NCBI RefSeq assembly: GCF_013141775.1
Contig: NZ_WHOB01000088.1
Coordinates: forward strand, 62,001-126,000
Source of the DNA: Paenibacillus phytohabitans
GTDB lineage: Bacteria; Bacillota; Bacilli; Paenibacillales; Paenibacillaceae
Length of the DNA: 64,000 nt
Reading direction: 5' to 3'
The notes beneath the pieces were generated by a model. It was given only the letters and a program-made list of their open reading frames with translations, had not been told where the DNA came from and did no database searches. Below, in pieces: positions 35,398 to 45,640 of the stretch. Each line of letters starts with the position of its first letter. The first letter of the stretch is position 1. The translations under genes were made by a program, and so were the position numbers.

Positions 35398-35671
35398 GTG
35401 GATACAGAGTGAACTTAGCTGCAATTGGCGCACTTACCACCCATTCTCACCCTCTTCAACTAACGAAACAACGCCCCTCGCCAATCAGCAACCCGAGCAA
35501 CCCAAGAACTTCTTCGACTGGGCAGTTGTACAGCGGCACAATGGAGTGATGAGAATATCGTCTGCCGCTTGCGTGTTGGATTAGATTCTTCATCGCTTTT
35601 ATAGTACAGAGTCGTAAACTATACGAGTATACAGTAAAATGATAGGTAATTTAGTTTTTGGAGGCGGGTAT

Positions 35672-36451
35672 ATGAAATATTATGTTGTGGATGCATTTGC
35701 GGAGAAATTATTCGAAGGTAATCCCGCGGGAGTATGTATTATGAAGGGCTGGCTTCCGGATGAGACAATGCAGCAAATTGCTGCTGAGAATAATCTCTCG
35801 GAAACAGCTTTTGCCGTCAAGGAGGGGGACCATTACCGGTTACGCTGGTTTACTCCGGCTGATGAGATTGAACTCTGTGGCCATGCTACTCTCGCAACAG
35901 CTTATGTCCTGGCTAACTTTTATGAAACTGATGCAGCAAGCTTTAAATTTCAGACGATGAGCGGTGAACTGGTTGTTCTAAGAAAAGGGGAGTATTACGA
36001 GCTGGATTTCCCCAGCAGGATGCCGGAGCCTTGGACATTAACCAGTCAAATGGTTGAAGCTCTCGGCATTCAGCCGGTAGAGACTTATTTAGGCAGAGAT
36101 TTAATGTTCGTGCTGGAAAAAGAAGAAGATGTGCTTAACGCTGCTCCTGATTTCTCTAAACTGCGGCAGCTTCCCGATGGACTCGGGGTCTCGATCACGG
36201 CCAGAAGCGAAACCTATGATTTTGCTTCCCGCAGCTTTTTTCCTAAGCTGAATGTGAATGAGGACCCTGTATGCGGCTCTGCTCACTGTAATTTCATCCC
36301 CTATTGGGCAGCGCGGCTTGGTAAGGACGAATTAGTAGCCCGGCAACTCTCCAAACGCGGAGGAACATTATATTGTATAAATGACGGGGATCGTGTAAAA
36401 ATAAGCGGCTCTGCAGTTTTATATGCTGTTGCTGAGCTTCAGATCGGTTAA
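35672..36451 (+). CDS. PhzF-family isomerase
   Basis: This 259-residue protein has the diaminopimelate-epimerase-like double fold of the PhzF family: DAFAEKLFEGNPAGVC at the start, catalytic Glu44 in NNLSETAF, GHATLATAYVL and NEDPVCGSAH. GGAGG lies upstream of the ATG chosen. No other phenazine genes are present, so it is one of the many stand-alone PhzF relatives of unknown substrate. It is expressed alone between two repeat or terminator zones. Confidence 0.93.
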   Translation: MKYYVVDAFAEKLFEGNPAGVCIMKGWLPDETMQQIAAENNLSETAFAVKEGDHYRLRWFTPADEIELCGHATLATAYVLANFYETDAASFKFQTMSGELVVLRKGEYYELDFPSRMPEPWTLTSQMVEALGIQPVETYLGRDLMFVLEKEEDVLNAAPDFSKLRQLPDGLGVSITARSETYDFASRSFFPKLNVNEDPVCGSAHCNFIPYWAARLGKDELVARQLSKRGGTLYCINDGDRVKISGSAVLYAVAELQIG

Positions 36452-36553
36452 GAAAAAACAGTTTTTCACAGTTAAGCCCCACTGCGGGCTTCTGCGGCGG
36501 GGCTGGTGATGAAACTTAAAGAGAGCATTACGGAAAGCGTAGCCTTTCAACTG

Positions 36554-37873
36554 CTATCCCGCACTGCTACCGGACTGCTTGAGGATTTTGGTCAATGCGC
36601 CGAGAATCTTATACTTTTCATCATTGATCCCCTGATACTTCTTAACCGATTTAGAGAGAAATTCCAAGCCGCTGTCATATTCCCCTTTAACCAGAAAATA
36701 ATTGGCCAGTTCCAGCAACAGATTCGCCTGCCGGTCCAACACTAATTTCCGGGAATATCTCCCCTGGACCAGATCATTAACACTCTCTTCGATTTCCTGA
36801 TTAAACTGCTGCAAGGTATCGTCAACATTAAGGTTATATTTATTGGCGGCCTTCAGAATATATAATAATCCGGTTAGTCTTTCTTCTCGCTGAGAGTCGA
36901 TGTAAGCAGCATATTGCCCGATTACCGTAGAGTCCCCGCTCAGCAGCCTGGTCAAACAAACATTTGCTTTGGACCACTCTATAAACAGGTTCTTCCAATG
37001 CTCTACCTCATCTCCCTGCTCCTTTACCCAGCTCAGATCTGCATATGCATGGATGTAGGCTAAGGCCTGCTCATAATCACCATACTCATCACACACATTA
37101 GCGCGAAGCAGGTTACTGTACGCTATATAGAAAAACAAGGGTCTCCCGGGATGTTTGACCCGCTCGGATGTTCTCCGTCCTGAACTGCACTTCATATCAT
37201 ATTGAATTCTGGCCTTATGGCCCATTTTGGCGGCAAATTCCTCAACCTTGTCCCAGCGCTGCAAGGAACGGTATGTATTGGCAAGCTCTTTGAGTGCATC
37301 CAGCTGGTCCACTTCATCCAACCGCTCAACGAAGGGCTCGAACCGGTTAGCTATCCGCAGGTTCTTGTCTTGATCATCACTGATTGAAATCATAAATAAC
37401 CTGTACTGGCATAGCGCCAGCCGTTCCGAATGCTGGAAGCGTTCGCCTTCGGCGACAATCTCATAGATTGCGGCGGCTGCCTCCATTTTCCCGGCAGTGA
37501 ACAGTTCCTCCGCCGTATCAAACAACAGGGGGGCGTACATCAGGTTGTCCATAATATGGCGGGCGGTTCTCTGAATGCTGTCCAGCTTGTCCAGATCTGC
37601 ACAGCGGAGCAGCAGCGGGCCAATTCTGCGCCAATCTGAAGAACCTTCGATAATATAATTATCGATATACAAGTCATAGAAGAAGCCTTCCTCCCGCCCC
37701 ATCGCCCGGGTGATCCGGTCAAGCTGCTGCATCGCAATGGGCCGGTGCCCATGAACGATATTACTGAGTGTCCCGGAATGAAGCTGGGAATGCCTGGCGA
37801 ATTGGGTTATCGTCAAAGCTTCTCTTTTCAAGTAATCTTCCAGTTCTGATAATATCGTGTTCATTGTCCTCAA
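36554..37873 (-). CDS. HTH regulator with helical-repeat domain
   Basis: The 439-residue protein has a Cro/C1-type helix-turn-helix (about 18-62: TITQFARHSQLHSGTLSNIV) followed by about 370 residues of TPR-like helical repeats. The architecture resembles RRNPP peptide-sensing regulators, and similar proteins are common in Paenibacillus. The TTG start has AAAGGTGG seven bases upstream; an ATG three codons later is an alternative. I found no convincing adjacent signal-peptide gene for a cognate peptide, so peptide sensing is inference only. Confidence 0.75.
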   Translation of the reverse strand: MRTMNTILSELEDYLKREALTITQFARHSQLHSGTLSNIVHGHRPIAMQQLDRITRAMGREEGFFYDLYIDNYIIEGSSDWRRIGPLLLRCADLDKLDSIQRTARHIMDNLMYAPLLFDTAEELFTAGKMEAAAAIYEIVAEGERFQHSERLALCQYRLFMISISDDQDKNLRIANRFEPFVERLDEVDQLDALKELANTYRSLQRWDKVEEFAAKMGHKARIQYDMKCSSGRRTSERVKHPGRPLFFYIAYSNLLRANVCDEYGDYEQALAYIHAYADLSWVKEQGDEVEHWKNLFIEWSKANVCLTRLLSGDSTVIGQYAAYIDSQREERLTGLLYILKAANKYNLNVDDTLQQFNQEIEESVNDLVQGRYSRKLVLDRQANLLLELANYFLVKGEYDSGLEFLSKSVKKYQGINDEKYKILGALTKILKQSGSSAG

Positions 37874-37984
37874 TTCATAACCACCTTTCTAACCATATTT
37901 GCGATAACTGATAATACCTTGTTCGTTATACAAAATATACCAGTTAGAAGTAGGGTGGACAAGCTTAATATGTACTTTTACCAA

Positions 37985-39514
37985 TTATTCCTCACTAGCC
38001 CGCGCCTTAGCCTCCGCCTCCGTATATTCCTGGATGATCATACTGCCGCCGCTGGTCTGCCATTTCTCGACCTCTCCGGCGAACCCGTCCGCATCGATAT
38101 TGCCCAGAATATAATTGTAGGTAGCATCTACGATAATGGCTGACAGCTCGGCGTTCTTCTCATCATAGGTAGCGGAGGTTAAACGTACTGCCGGGTCATC
38201 GACCAGGAACTGCTCATTATCCTGGCTCAGCTGGTCGGCAAGGGCCGTCAGCTGCTCCTTCTGCGCTACCTCCATAATGTTCTTGTTACCGATATCTGCA
38301 ATCATCAGGGAATAGAGCGGATTCACCTCAAATACACGCAGCTGGGAGGTTTCCTCTGGAAGGATCACCTTCCCCTCCCCATCAAGCTGATAATGCCGGC
38401 CCTCGAATCCGTACACCATCAGGTTGGCTACATCCTTATCCATCGTACGGTCAAAGAACCCGAGCACCTGCTTCAGTTCCTGCTCTGTGGCAATGGCTTT
38501 TTTGGAGAAAAGATACAGGCCGTTGTACTTGGGAATCGACCATACCTTGTACCCGTCCGGCCCCTTAATCCGGTTAATCAGGGTAAGCTCCGCCTGGGGA
38601 TTAATTGCCTTGGCCTCAATCGAGAGCCGCTGCACGTCTGTCATGCTCCCGATGAATATCCCTGCCGTCCCGCGGATGAACTTATCCCGCTGTACATCCT
38701 TGCTCGTCAGGGCGAAATCCTGGTTGATAATCCCCTCGTTATATAATTTGCGCATGAAATTCATCGTGTCCATGTATTCAGAGGTGGCGAATTCCGGAAT
38801 AAACCGGTTGTTCTCAATCTTCCAGTTATTCGGCGTGCCGAAATAGGAGCTTAACGTCTTAAATACCCCGTACACCAGGTCATTGCGGTCTACCAGTCCG
38901 AGGGTATCGGCTTTGCCGTTCCCGTCCGGATCATTATAGGTGAACTGCTTCATCACCTCGTACAGCTCATCCAGTGTCCCCGGCGGGCTCAGGTGCAGAT
39001 GCTCCAGCCAGTCCTTACGGATAATAATCCCCTGCCTGGAAGCGGGTCTTTCCGTATAGAGGCCATAAATCCCCCCGTCCACCGTGGTCTGCTTAAGGAT
39101 AGAAGCATCCAGCTGGCGCAGATTCGGGAACTCCTCCAAGTACGGTCCAATCTCCCAAAAAGCGTCGGAACGGATCATATTCTTGACCGGATTATAATCG
39201 GTGAATTTCACAAATGTAACTTTGCCGAGGGCACCGGTGGTCAGCGCCGTATTCATTTTGTCCGTGTACACGCCCTCCGGCACCCAGGTAATATTCAGCT
39301 GCGTCCCGGTCAATCTCTCAATCTCGGCGATAAGATCCTTGGAAGGGGTCTGCGGGAAATGCAGCGGCGCAAGAATTGAGATGGACGGCTTCTCTCCGGC
39401 AGTATCTGAAAGGGAAGATTGCCCCTCACTGCAAGCACTTAATAAACCGAACGAGAGTAGTAGAATAGAGCAGCATATAAGAGTCACCTGCCTGCCTGCC
39501 AATCCTTTGAACAT
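37985..39514 (-). CDS. Orphan LplA-type sugar-binding lipoprotein
   Basis: The ATG behind AGGAGG gives 509 residues. It has a lipoprotein signal with lipobox LSAC and an LplA-like fold, including WEIGPYLEEFPNLRQLD, the DPDGNGKADTLG Ca-binding-like loop and SYFGTPNNW. It is clearly paralogous to the YtcQ-type protein at 33063-34622 but has no permease genes nearby. It is divergent from a membrane AraC-type regulator, which suggests it is a ligand-delivering partner for that sensor or a spare binding protein for the YteP/YtcP permeases. Confidence 0.93.
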   Translation of the reverse strand: MFKGLAGRQVTLICCSILLLSFGLLSACSEGQSSLSDTAGEKPSISILAPLHFPQTPSKDLIAEIERLTGTQLNITWVPEGVYTDKMNTALTTGALGKVTFVKFTDYNPVKNMIRSDAFWEIGPYLEEFPNLRQLDASILKQTTVDGGIYGLYTERPASRQGIIIRKDWLEHLHLSPPGTLDELYEVMKQFTYNDPDGNGKADTLGLVDRNDLVYGVFKTLSSYFGTPNNWKIENNRFIPEFATSEYMDTMNFMRKLYNEGIINQDFALTSKDVQRDKFIRGTAGIFIGSMTDVQRLSIEAKAINPQAELTLINRIKGPDGYKVWSIPKYNGLYLFSKKAIATEQELKQVLGFFDRTMDKDVANLMVYGFEGRHYQLDGEGKVILPEETSQLRVFEVNPLYSLMIADIGNKNIMEVAQKEQLTALADQLSQDNEQFLVDDPAVRLTSATYDEKNAELSAIIVDATYNYILGNIDADGFAGEVEKWQTSGGSMIIQEYTEAEAKARASEE

Positions 39515-39586
39515 TTCATAACCTCCTAAAATCGAAATATTTATATACAATAAGGCCCTATTTATTGAATAATTTAGCATGTGTAG

Positions 39587-39629
39587 TGATTATTAGAGAA
39601 AATGATTATTGCGGCACCAGATGATTATT
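39587..39629. promoter_or_regulatory. Triple TGATTATT repeat between divergent genes
   Basis: TGATTATT occurs at 39587-39594, 39603-39610 and 39622-39629, spaced 16 and 19 bp. It lies in the region shared by the orphan binding protein and the AraC regulator and may be the regulator's binding array. Confidence 0.55.
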
Positions 39630-39699
39630 GTTATTATCCTTCGTGATGCATACACTTAAAGCAGTGATTACGACTACTCATACAAAGGTGCTGAATCTA

Positions 39700-42039
39700 G
39701 TGAAATCCTTAAGCTTTCTAAGTAAATTAACGATGTTCGCGTTTGCAATCAGCATCCTGCCGGTGCTGTTCATTGGTTCTTTCTCTTATTTCACATCCTC
39801 CAAAGAAATTCAAAAAAATGTTAACGAAAGCAAAATGGAACTTATTTTACAAATTACCTCAAATGTAGAACATAAGCTTACCACTGTCAACCAGACCTTG
39901 AACCAGGTAGTGAACTCATCTGTGCTGAAAAAAGCGCTCAATAATCCGCTAAATGTAACCGATTTCATTTTATATAATGACATAAGAAACGAAATCCGCA
40001 ACATGCAATCTTTCGATACGAAGCTGGAGGATGTCATTCTATTAAATCAGCGGCAGAACTGGATGATCAAGAATTCCGGGCTCTACCGCCTGAATGAATA
40101 CCAGAATTACGAGCAGCTCACGAACCTGATGAATATTCAAGGCACATCGTCCTGGGTGCTGAATCCCTCCTCCCTGTTCTACAGCGAAGAGAGTATTAAC
40201 GTTACCGGGTGCAATTACAGCATCAGCCTGATTAAGAAGCTCCCAACCACCAAGCTCCAGAAATACGGGCTCGCTATGGCCAATATTCCCGCCTGCAGTC
40301 TCCAGGACTTCATCAACTCCGATGTGCAGCCGCTGGACAGCATTATTATGCTGGACGAATCCGGACGGATTCTGCTCCATCCTGACCGTACCCTGATCGG
40401 CCAGCCCGCCGAAGCAGGGGGATTCACGGGCTTCCAGCGGATTGCCGCAGCAGCCGAGCCCTCAGGGCAATTCAAGACCGAAATCAACAAAGAAGATTAT
40501 TCCATAACCTATATGCGCTCCCAGCTTAACGGCTGGATCTACCTGTCGGTAACTTCCATTGAGAGTCTGACCCGCGAATCCGGCAAAATCGGCACCTATA
40601 CGGTATTTGTCTGTACGTTCATGCTGCTGCTGTCTGTACTGCTGGCGTGGCTGGGCTCCCGGCGTATGTACACTCCGATCGAACGGCTGCTTAATCAGAT
40701 GGGGCAACGCCGCCCCGGCCTGCGGGCCAGGCATACGGATGAATTCCAGCTCATCGGCGAGCAGGTGCATTCCCTGTTCCAATCCAAATCACAGCTGGAG
40801 AAAGAGGTCAGCCAGCACATCGGGCAGGTGCGGACCTTCTTCCTGATTCAGGCCTTTCAGGGCAATCTGAGGAAACGTGAGCTGCTGGAGGAACTGGAGC
40901 AATACGGGTACCGCAAGCAGGTGGAGGAATGGAAGACAATGGCTGTCATTACGCTGAGCATCGACTTCTCCGAGGAGAGCAGCTATGAGAAAAAGGATCT
41001 CAATCTGCTGTTATTCGCGGCGCATAATATGATTGAGGAATTGGTATCGGCGGATAACAGGCTGACCCCTGTGATGATGGGGCATGCCCTGGCGACCGTA
41101 ATTGGCAGCAGTGACGGCAATACGGAATCTTTTCACCGTACGCTCTATGCCTTGACGGAGAAGCTGCAGCAGGAGATTAATAATTACCTGAAGCTGCAGG
41201 TCAGCATCGGGCTTAGTCTGCCGTTCCACTCTTTTGATAAAATGTCCATTGCCTACAGGGAAGGCCTGGAAGCCTTGAAGCACCGGATCACGCTCGGCAA
41301 AGGCATCATCATCCAGTACGAGAACATTAACTCCGGCAAGCATTATCTCAATCTGAACTACCCTACCCATACCGAAAATGACCTGATGGATGCCATCAAG
41401 CTGGCTGACAGCGACAAAGCGAAGGAACTGCTGCATAAGCTGTTCAAGTGTATTTTTGCGCTAGGGCTCTCACCGCAGGAATACCAGATTCCGCTGACAC
41501 GGCTGCTGAACAATACGCTCATTATGATGCAGGAATCGGGGATTACGCTGAATCAGATCTATCATGCCAACGGTTCATTGTTCGAAGAGCTGACCGATCT
41601 GCATATTGTTGCGGAGATTGAAGACTGGTTCTGGACCATCGTCATCCAGCCGGTCATCGTCATCTTCCACAGCAGGCAGAATGCCCAGTATCATAACATC
41701 TCCGAGAAGCTGATCGACATCGTCCAGCATGAGTATGACAAGGATCTGACGCTGGAGGAATGTGCTTCCCGGCTGCATTATAACGCCAACTATATCAGCA
41801 GTGTGTTCCGTAAGGAGACCCAGTATTACTTCAGTGACTACCTTACAATGTACCGCTTCAAAATGGCCAAGAAATGGCTGGAGGAAACCGATATGCCGGT
41901 GAAGGATATCGCCTCACGCCTCAGATACAACAACTCGCAGAACTTCATCCGCTCGTTCCGCAAGCAGGAGGGGATGACACCCGGCCAGTACCGCGACAAC
42001 TTCAGCTCGAAGCCTAAGGCTGTGCCCGATGATTATTAA
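39700..42039 (+). CDS. Membrane-bound AraC-family regulator (YtdP/RhgR-like)
   Basis: From the GTG behind AAAGGTG the protein has 779 residues; an ATG 54 bp earlier lacks a ribosome site. It has a transmembrane helix near the N-terminus (LTMFAFAISILPVLFIGSF), an extracellular dCache-like region to about 300, and a second helix (TVFVCTFMLLLSVLLAW). A cytoplasmic linker follows and then a C-terminal AraC DNA-binding domain (about 690-775). This one-component design matches the B. subtilis rhamnogalacturonan regulator. Likely targets are the divergent binding protein and possibly the pectin cluster at 28430-34622. Confidence 0.9.
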   Translation: MKSLSFLSKLTMFAFAISILPVLFIGSFSYFTSSKEIQKNVNESKMELILQITSNVEHKLTTVNQTLNQVVNSSVLKKALNNPLNVTDFILYNDIRNEIRNMQSFDTKLEDVILLNQRQNWMIKNSGLYRLNEYQNYEQLTNLMNIQGTSSWVLNPSSLFYSEESINVTGCNYSISLIKKLPTTKLQKYGLAMANIPACSLQDFINSDVQPLDSIIMLDESGRILLHPDRTLIGQPAEAGGFTGFQRIAAAAEPSGQFKTEINKEDYSITYMRSQLNGWIYLSVTSIESLTRESGKIGTYTVFVCTFMLLLSVLLAWLGSRRMYTPIERLLNQMGQRRPGLRARHTDEFQLIGEQVHSLFQSKSQLEKEVSQHIGQVRTFFLIQAFQGNLRKRELLEELEQYGYRKQVEEWKTMAVITLSIDFSEESSYEKKDLNLLLFAAHNMIEELVSADNRLTPVMMGHALATVIGSSDGNTESFHRTLYALTEKLQQEINNYLKLQVSIGLSLPFHSFDKMSIAYREGLEALKHRITLGKGIIIQYENINSGKHYLNLNYPTHTENDLMDAIKLADSDKAKELLHKLFKCIFALGLSPQEYQIPLTRLLNNTLIMMQESGITLNQIYHANGSLFEELTDLHIVAEIEDWFWTIVIQPVIVIFHSRQNAQYHNISEKLIDIVQHEYDKDLTLEECASRLHYNANYISSVFRKETQYYFSDYLTMYRFKMAKKWLEETDMPVKDIASRLRYNNSQNFIRSFRKQEGMTPGQYRDNFSSKPKAVPDDY

Positions 42040-42781
42040 GCGTAGGGTCCTCAGGCGCGGATTTGAGCTTGCGTGATTTTCTTGAGCGGATAAAGAACGT
42101 TATAAGTACGGCCAGAATCAGCAGGAGGCCGCCGCCAGCGATGGCAATATTCCGGATATCCGGCACGTATACAGCCAGACGCAGCGGCTCGGAATCCGCA
42201 AGTGAAATATGCCAGGTTAAGGTATTGCCGTCTTGTTCCGCCGCATTATTAGGTCCGTACAGATCATAGGGAATCGTTAATTTGAAATCAACGGAGAAGG
42301 TACCCATCAGCAGCCGCACAAGGGATTTAGGCACGCTTAAGCTGCCGATGCCATCAATAATTTCATCCGAATAGGCGTTCAGCTTAGGCTGGGCCACTAC
42401 ATCGTACCGGGTATACAGCCACCTGTTTGTCTGCCCGACCTCCGCCTCCACAATATCGAGACTACTGCCGCTGGACTGCAGCTCCTCGATCGAGGCATAG
42501 GATTTCCGAAACTGATATTCTGTAGATTTACCGCTTGCCGTTTTGTTCAGCTCAATCCCTGCGGCCGCAAGCCGCGTGGTCAGGAGCTCCTCTATTTTAC
42601 CGCTGACCAGCTTCTCCGCCCGGGAATCCAGCAGCAGGCTGAAGGCCAGATCGAGAGAACCGTTCTTCTTCACCGTCATATGGGCCGTTCCCTGCGCGCA
42701 GCCCGTGAGCAGCAGCACAAGCATCATCATCATTAGCACTGTCTTAACTTTGAATCCGTTCAAGCCTCGTACTTTCAACAA
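42014..42781 (-). CDS. DUF3153/LppM-like lipoprotein
   Basis: About 255 residues from a TTG with GGAGGG upstream; an ATG 12 bp earlier is an alternative. The lipobox LTGC is followed by a beta-rich domain with THMTVKKNGSLDL-like opening (here AHMTVKKNGSLDLAFSLLL) and a C-terminal membrane helix (NIAIAGGGLLLILAVLITFFI) with a basic tail. The architecture resembles DUF3153 proteins of unknown function. The gene ends inside the 3' end of the convergent AraC gene, overlapping it by 26 bp. Confidence 0.75.
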   Translation of the reverse strand: MLKVRGLNGFKVKTVLMMMMLVLLLTGCAQGTAHMTVKKNGSLDLAFSLLLDSRAEKLVSGKIEELLTTRLAAAGIELNKTASGKSTEYQFRKSYASIEELQSSGSSLDIVEAEVGQTNRWLYTRYDVVAQPKLNAYSDEIIDGIGSLSVPKSLVRLLMGTFSVDFKLTIPYDLYGPNNAAEQDGNTLTWHISLADSEPLRLAVYVPDIRNIAIAGGGLLLILAVLITFFIRSRKSRKLKSAPEDPTLNNHRAQP

Positions 42782-42880
42782 CTGTCCCTCCATCCGCTGC
42801 CTGTTCGCTAGAATATCTTAGAGTCAGCTTACCACAAATTCAGCTTCCATTGAATGTTACCCTCTGAACCTCCCTCTCTT

Positions 42881-45640
42881 TCATTCCGCCCACTCCTGGG
42901 GCATTTGCTTCATTCGTTCAGCTACCTTCGCAGCGTAGGTGTGCAGGTTGAAGTGCTGCAGCATTTTGAAATACGCCTGAAAGGTTTTCAGATTATACGG
43001 ATCTTTCATACATAGTTTCTCATAATACTCCATACTCCGGTAGTAATCGCCTTGAGCGGCGAAGTACTCGGCCAGCCTGTTCAGAATTTGCATATATTTG
43101 ATCGCGATGCGCTCACGTTCCCCTTCAATAAAAGACTCGTATCTGTATTCCTCCAGCAGATCCCCTCGGTACAGCTGCTCCGCCCGGATCAGCTCCTCCA
43201 TATTCCCGGTCTCCAGCTTAACCTCCAGGAAGGCAGCCAGATCCAGATCTATGAGACTGGTATTCAGAGAATACAAGCCATCGACATTCTTGATATAACG
43301 CGAATTCCGGCCCGGATTGCCTCCCGGCTCCAGCGTGCTTCTGAGTACAGACAATGCCACATAGAGCTGATTCTGCGCAGAGCCGAGTGATTTATTCTGA
43401 AACAGCTCTTCGATGATGATATCCTGCGGCGTTCTTCCCTTATGGTTCACGATCAGGAAGAGCAGCAGTCTTAAGCTGGCTTTGCGCCGTACCACAATGG
43501 GCTGATCATTGAAGCTGATACTGAGCGGACCGAGCACTCCGATCTGCAGCAGCGGTGCGGCCTCCGCTTCCATTAATATTGCAGTTCCACCCCGCTGCTC
43601 CTGCTTATAGCGGTCAGCAATGAAGGGATAGCCGTTCTTCTCACAGACTTCATTCAGCTCCAGCCACTTCACATCTGCCGCCCCGGTCGCCTGCTGCTTC
43701 AGCAGCAGGGCATACTGCGCAGCGAGTACATGCGCGAACAGGAATTTGAACGAATGCAGCACCTGATAGGCGATTTCGAGGCAGGGTCCGGCTTCCTGCA
43801 GACGGCCTGCACTCACATAGGCTCTGGCCAGATAGATATTGGACAAGCCGACATCACGGTCAAATCCGAAATTCTCGGCAAGCCGGACCGTTTGCTGCGC
43901 CCATTCAATAGCCTGCGGGACATCGTGGACGAGATTGTAGAGCTTGCATCTGCTACAGAAGAGGAAGAACTGGAGTGCATCATCATTGCCCGGACTGCGC
44001 TCCAGGGCTTTCTCCAGATATTCAACAGCTTCAGGTGCCCCGTCTTCAATGAGTGTGTCTGCTATTCCGCTTAATGCATAGGGAAGGAATTGCAGATCCC
44101 CTTCCGATTCTGCCAGGAACAGGCAGCGCTGCGCACAGGCCTTAGCCTCTGCGGTCTGCCCCAGATTCAGCAGCAAATCCGCCTGAAAATTAAGGCTGAG
44201 CATGATCATCGGCGGATCCTCCACCTGTTCGAAAGTCTGCAGTGCAGCTTCCGACAGTGCCTTGGCTCGTCCGAGGTCTCCCGTCAGCTTATAGATACCG
44301 GCCAATTGCTGGCGGATCAGAGCGGCCCACATCAGCTGCTGCCGTTCATCCAGGCTGGCCAGGTTCTGCTCCAGCTGCCCGATCAGTTGATGCAGAACAT
44401 ACAACGGGATGCAGCGGTACAGAAAGATGGAGGATTCGATATAATGGTGGTCAAAAAATTCCTCCAGCCAGCTCTGCAGCAGCACCATGAATTCCTGAGG
44501 CTGATAGCGGACCTGAAGCACCCGCATCAGTCTGCCGGCATTCACGAAATCCCTCCCCAGGATGGAATGGGCAAAGGCCGGGAAAAATTGATGCTTCTCC
44601 TCATAGATGCCGCTCAGCTTCAAATGATCCTGATTAATCCCGCTGCGGCTGTTTTCTGTGCGGTGGCGCTCGAGCAGGAAAGAACGGAATAATTTATGAT
44701 ACCGGAAGGTCTGTTCATTCGGATTAACGCTGAAGGTGAACCGCTTGATCAGGAGCGCCGGGACCTCTTCATCCGCCAGGTCCAGATACTGCCGGATGAC
44801 GGACGGGTCCAGCTCTCTCATGATACTGGTCTTGAGCAGAAAGGTCCGCAGCGCCGGGGTCTGCAAATTCAGCACTTCCCTGTCCATATAATCGTAAAGA
44901 TGCGGAATTCTGGACAGCTTAGGCAGAATGCGGTCACGTTCCTCTACCGATTTGCCTTGGACCGCATCACGGATCAGCTCCAGGCTGGCCGGCCAGCCTT
45001 CGGTGGTATGAAGGATATATTCAATCTCCCGGGCTTCCAGCGGTGCGGATGGCATATCCAGAAAGAATGCAGTGATCTCCTCCTGTGTAAAGGCCAGCTC
45101 CGACTTGCTGATATTGAAGTAATTCCGGCGTAATTTATAGGAAGCATAAGGCAGGGACGGCAGCAGCTGTCCGATCAGAACAAAGCGGATCCCCGGCGGA
45201 GTTTCGTTAAGCAGTCTCTCCAGCAGCTCAAGGATTTCCTGAACCGGATGGATGACATGGGCATGATCGAGAATGATGTACAGCTCTTCCGGCCAATTAG
45301 AGAGCATATGCAGCAGCTCTTCCGTGCCCGCATGAATAAACTTGGGCAGACGGTGGCTGTCAAGCCGCTGCTTCAGCTGTTTGCCAAGTGCAGCCAGCAA
45401 ATGAGAAATGAAGATTCCGGCGGAACTGTCGCTGTCATGCAGCTGGTACCAGACGGCCGGCAAGCCCCTGTCCAGCATATAACTGGAGAGCAAAGCCGTT
45501 TTGCCATAACCCGGTTCCGCAACCACCGTGATCAGCTTCACCTGACGGTTACGGTCCAGAAGCTCATACAGACGGGGACGGGGGATATAAAACGGACTGT
45601 CCGGTATGCTGATCCTGCTATTGTTCTCATGTATGTTCAA
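42881..45640 (-). CDS. STAND ATPase-TPR-BTAD transcriptional regulator
   Basis: This 919-residue regulator begins with a MalT-like NTPase (Walker A AEPGYGKTA at 41-49, ILDHAHVI as Walker B-like). TPR-like repeats run from about 350 to 690. A winged-helix DNA-binding segment (about 700-790: LLLFLIVNHKGRTPQDIIIEELF) and a C-terminal BTAD domain follow. The combination of a MalT-type sensor with a SARP-type output differs from classical MalT, which ends in a LuxR domain. It is divergent from two secreted subtilases over a 310-bp gap, so it may control them. The ligand is unknown. Confidence 0.88.
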   Translation of the reverse strand: MNIHENNSRISIPDSPFYIPRPRLYELLDRNRQVKLITVVAEPGYGKTALLSSYMLDRGLPAVWYQLHDSDSSAGIFISHLLAALGKQLKQRLDSHRLPKFIHAGTEELLHMLSNWPEELYIILDHAHVIHPVQEILELLERLLNETPPGIRFVLIGQLLPSLPYASYKLRRNYFNISKSELAFTQEEITAFFLDMPSAPLEAREIEYILHTTEGWPASLELIRDAVQGKSVEERDRILPKLSRIPHLYDYMDREVLNLQTPALRTFLLKTSIMRELDPSVIRQYLDLADEEVPALLIKRFTFSVNPNEQTFRYHKLFRSFLLERHRTENSRSGINQDHLKLSGIYEEKHQFFPAFAHSILGRDFVNAGRLMRVLQVRYQPQEFMVLLQSWLEEFFDHHYIESSIFLYRCIPLYVLHQLIGQLEQNLASLDERQQLMWAALIRQQLAGIYKLTGDLGRAKALSEAALQTFEQVEDPPMIMLSLNFQADLLLNLGQTAEAKACAQRCLFLAESEGDLQFLPYALSGIADTLIEDGAPEAVEYLEKALERSPGNDDALQFFLFCSRCKLYNLVHDVPQAIEWAQQTVRLAENFGFDRDVGLSNIYLARAYVSAGRLQEAGPCLEIAYQVLHSFKFLFAHVLAAQYALLLKQQATGAADVKWLELNEVCEKNGYPFIADRYKQEQRGGTAILMEAEAAPLLQIGVLGPLSISFNDQPIVVRRKASLRLLLFLIVNHKGRTPQDIIIEELFQNKSLGSAQNQLYVALSVLRSTLEPGGNPGRNSRYIKNVDGLYSLNTSLIDLDLAAFLEVKLETGNMEELIRAEQLYRGDLLEEYRYESFIEGERERIAIKYMQILNRLAEYFAAQGDYYRSMEYYEKLCMKDPYNLKTFQAYFKMLQHFNLHTYAAKVAERMKQMPQEWAE

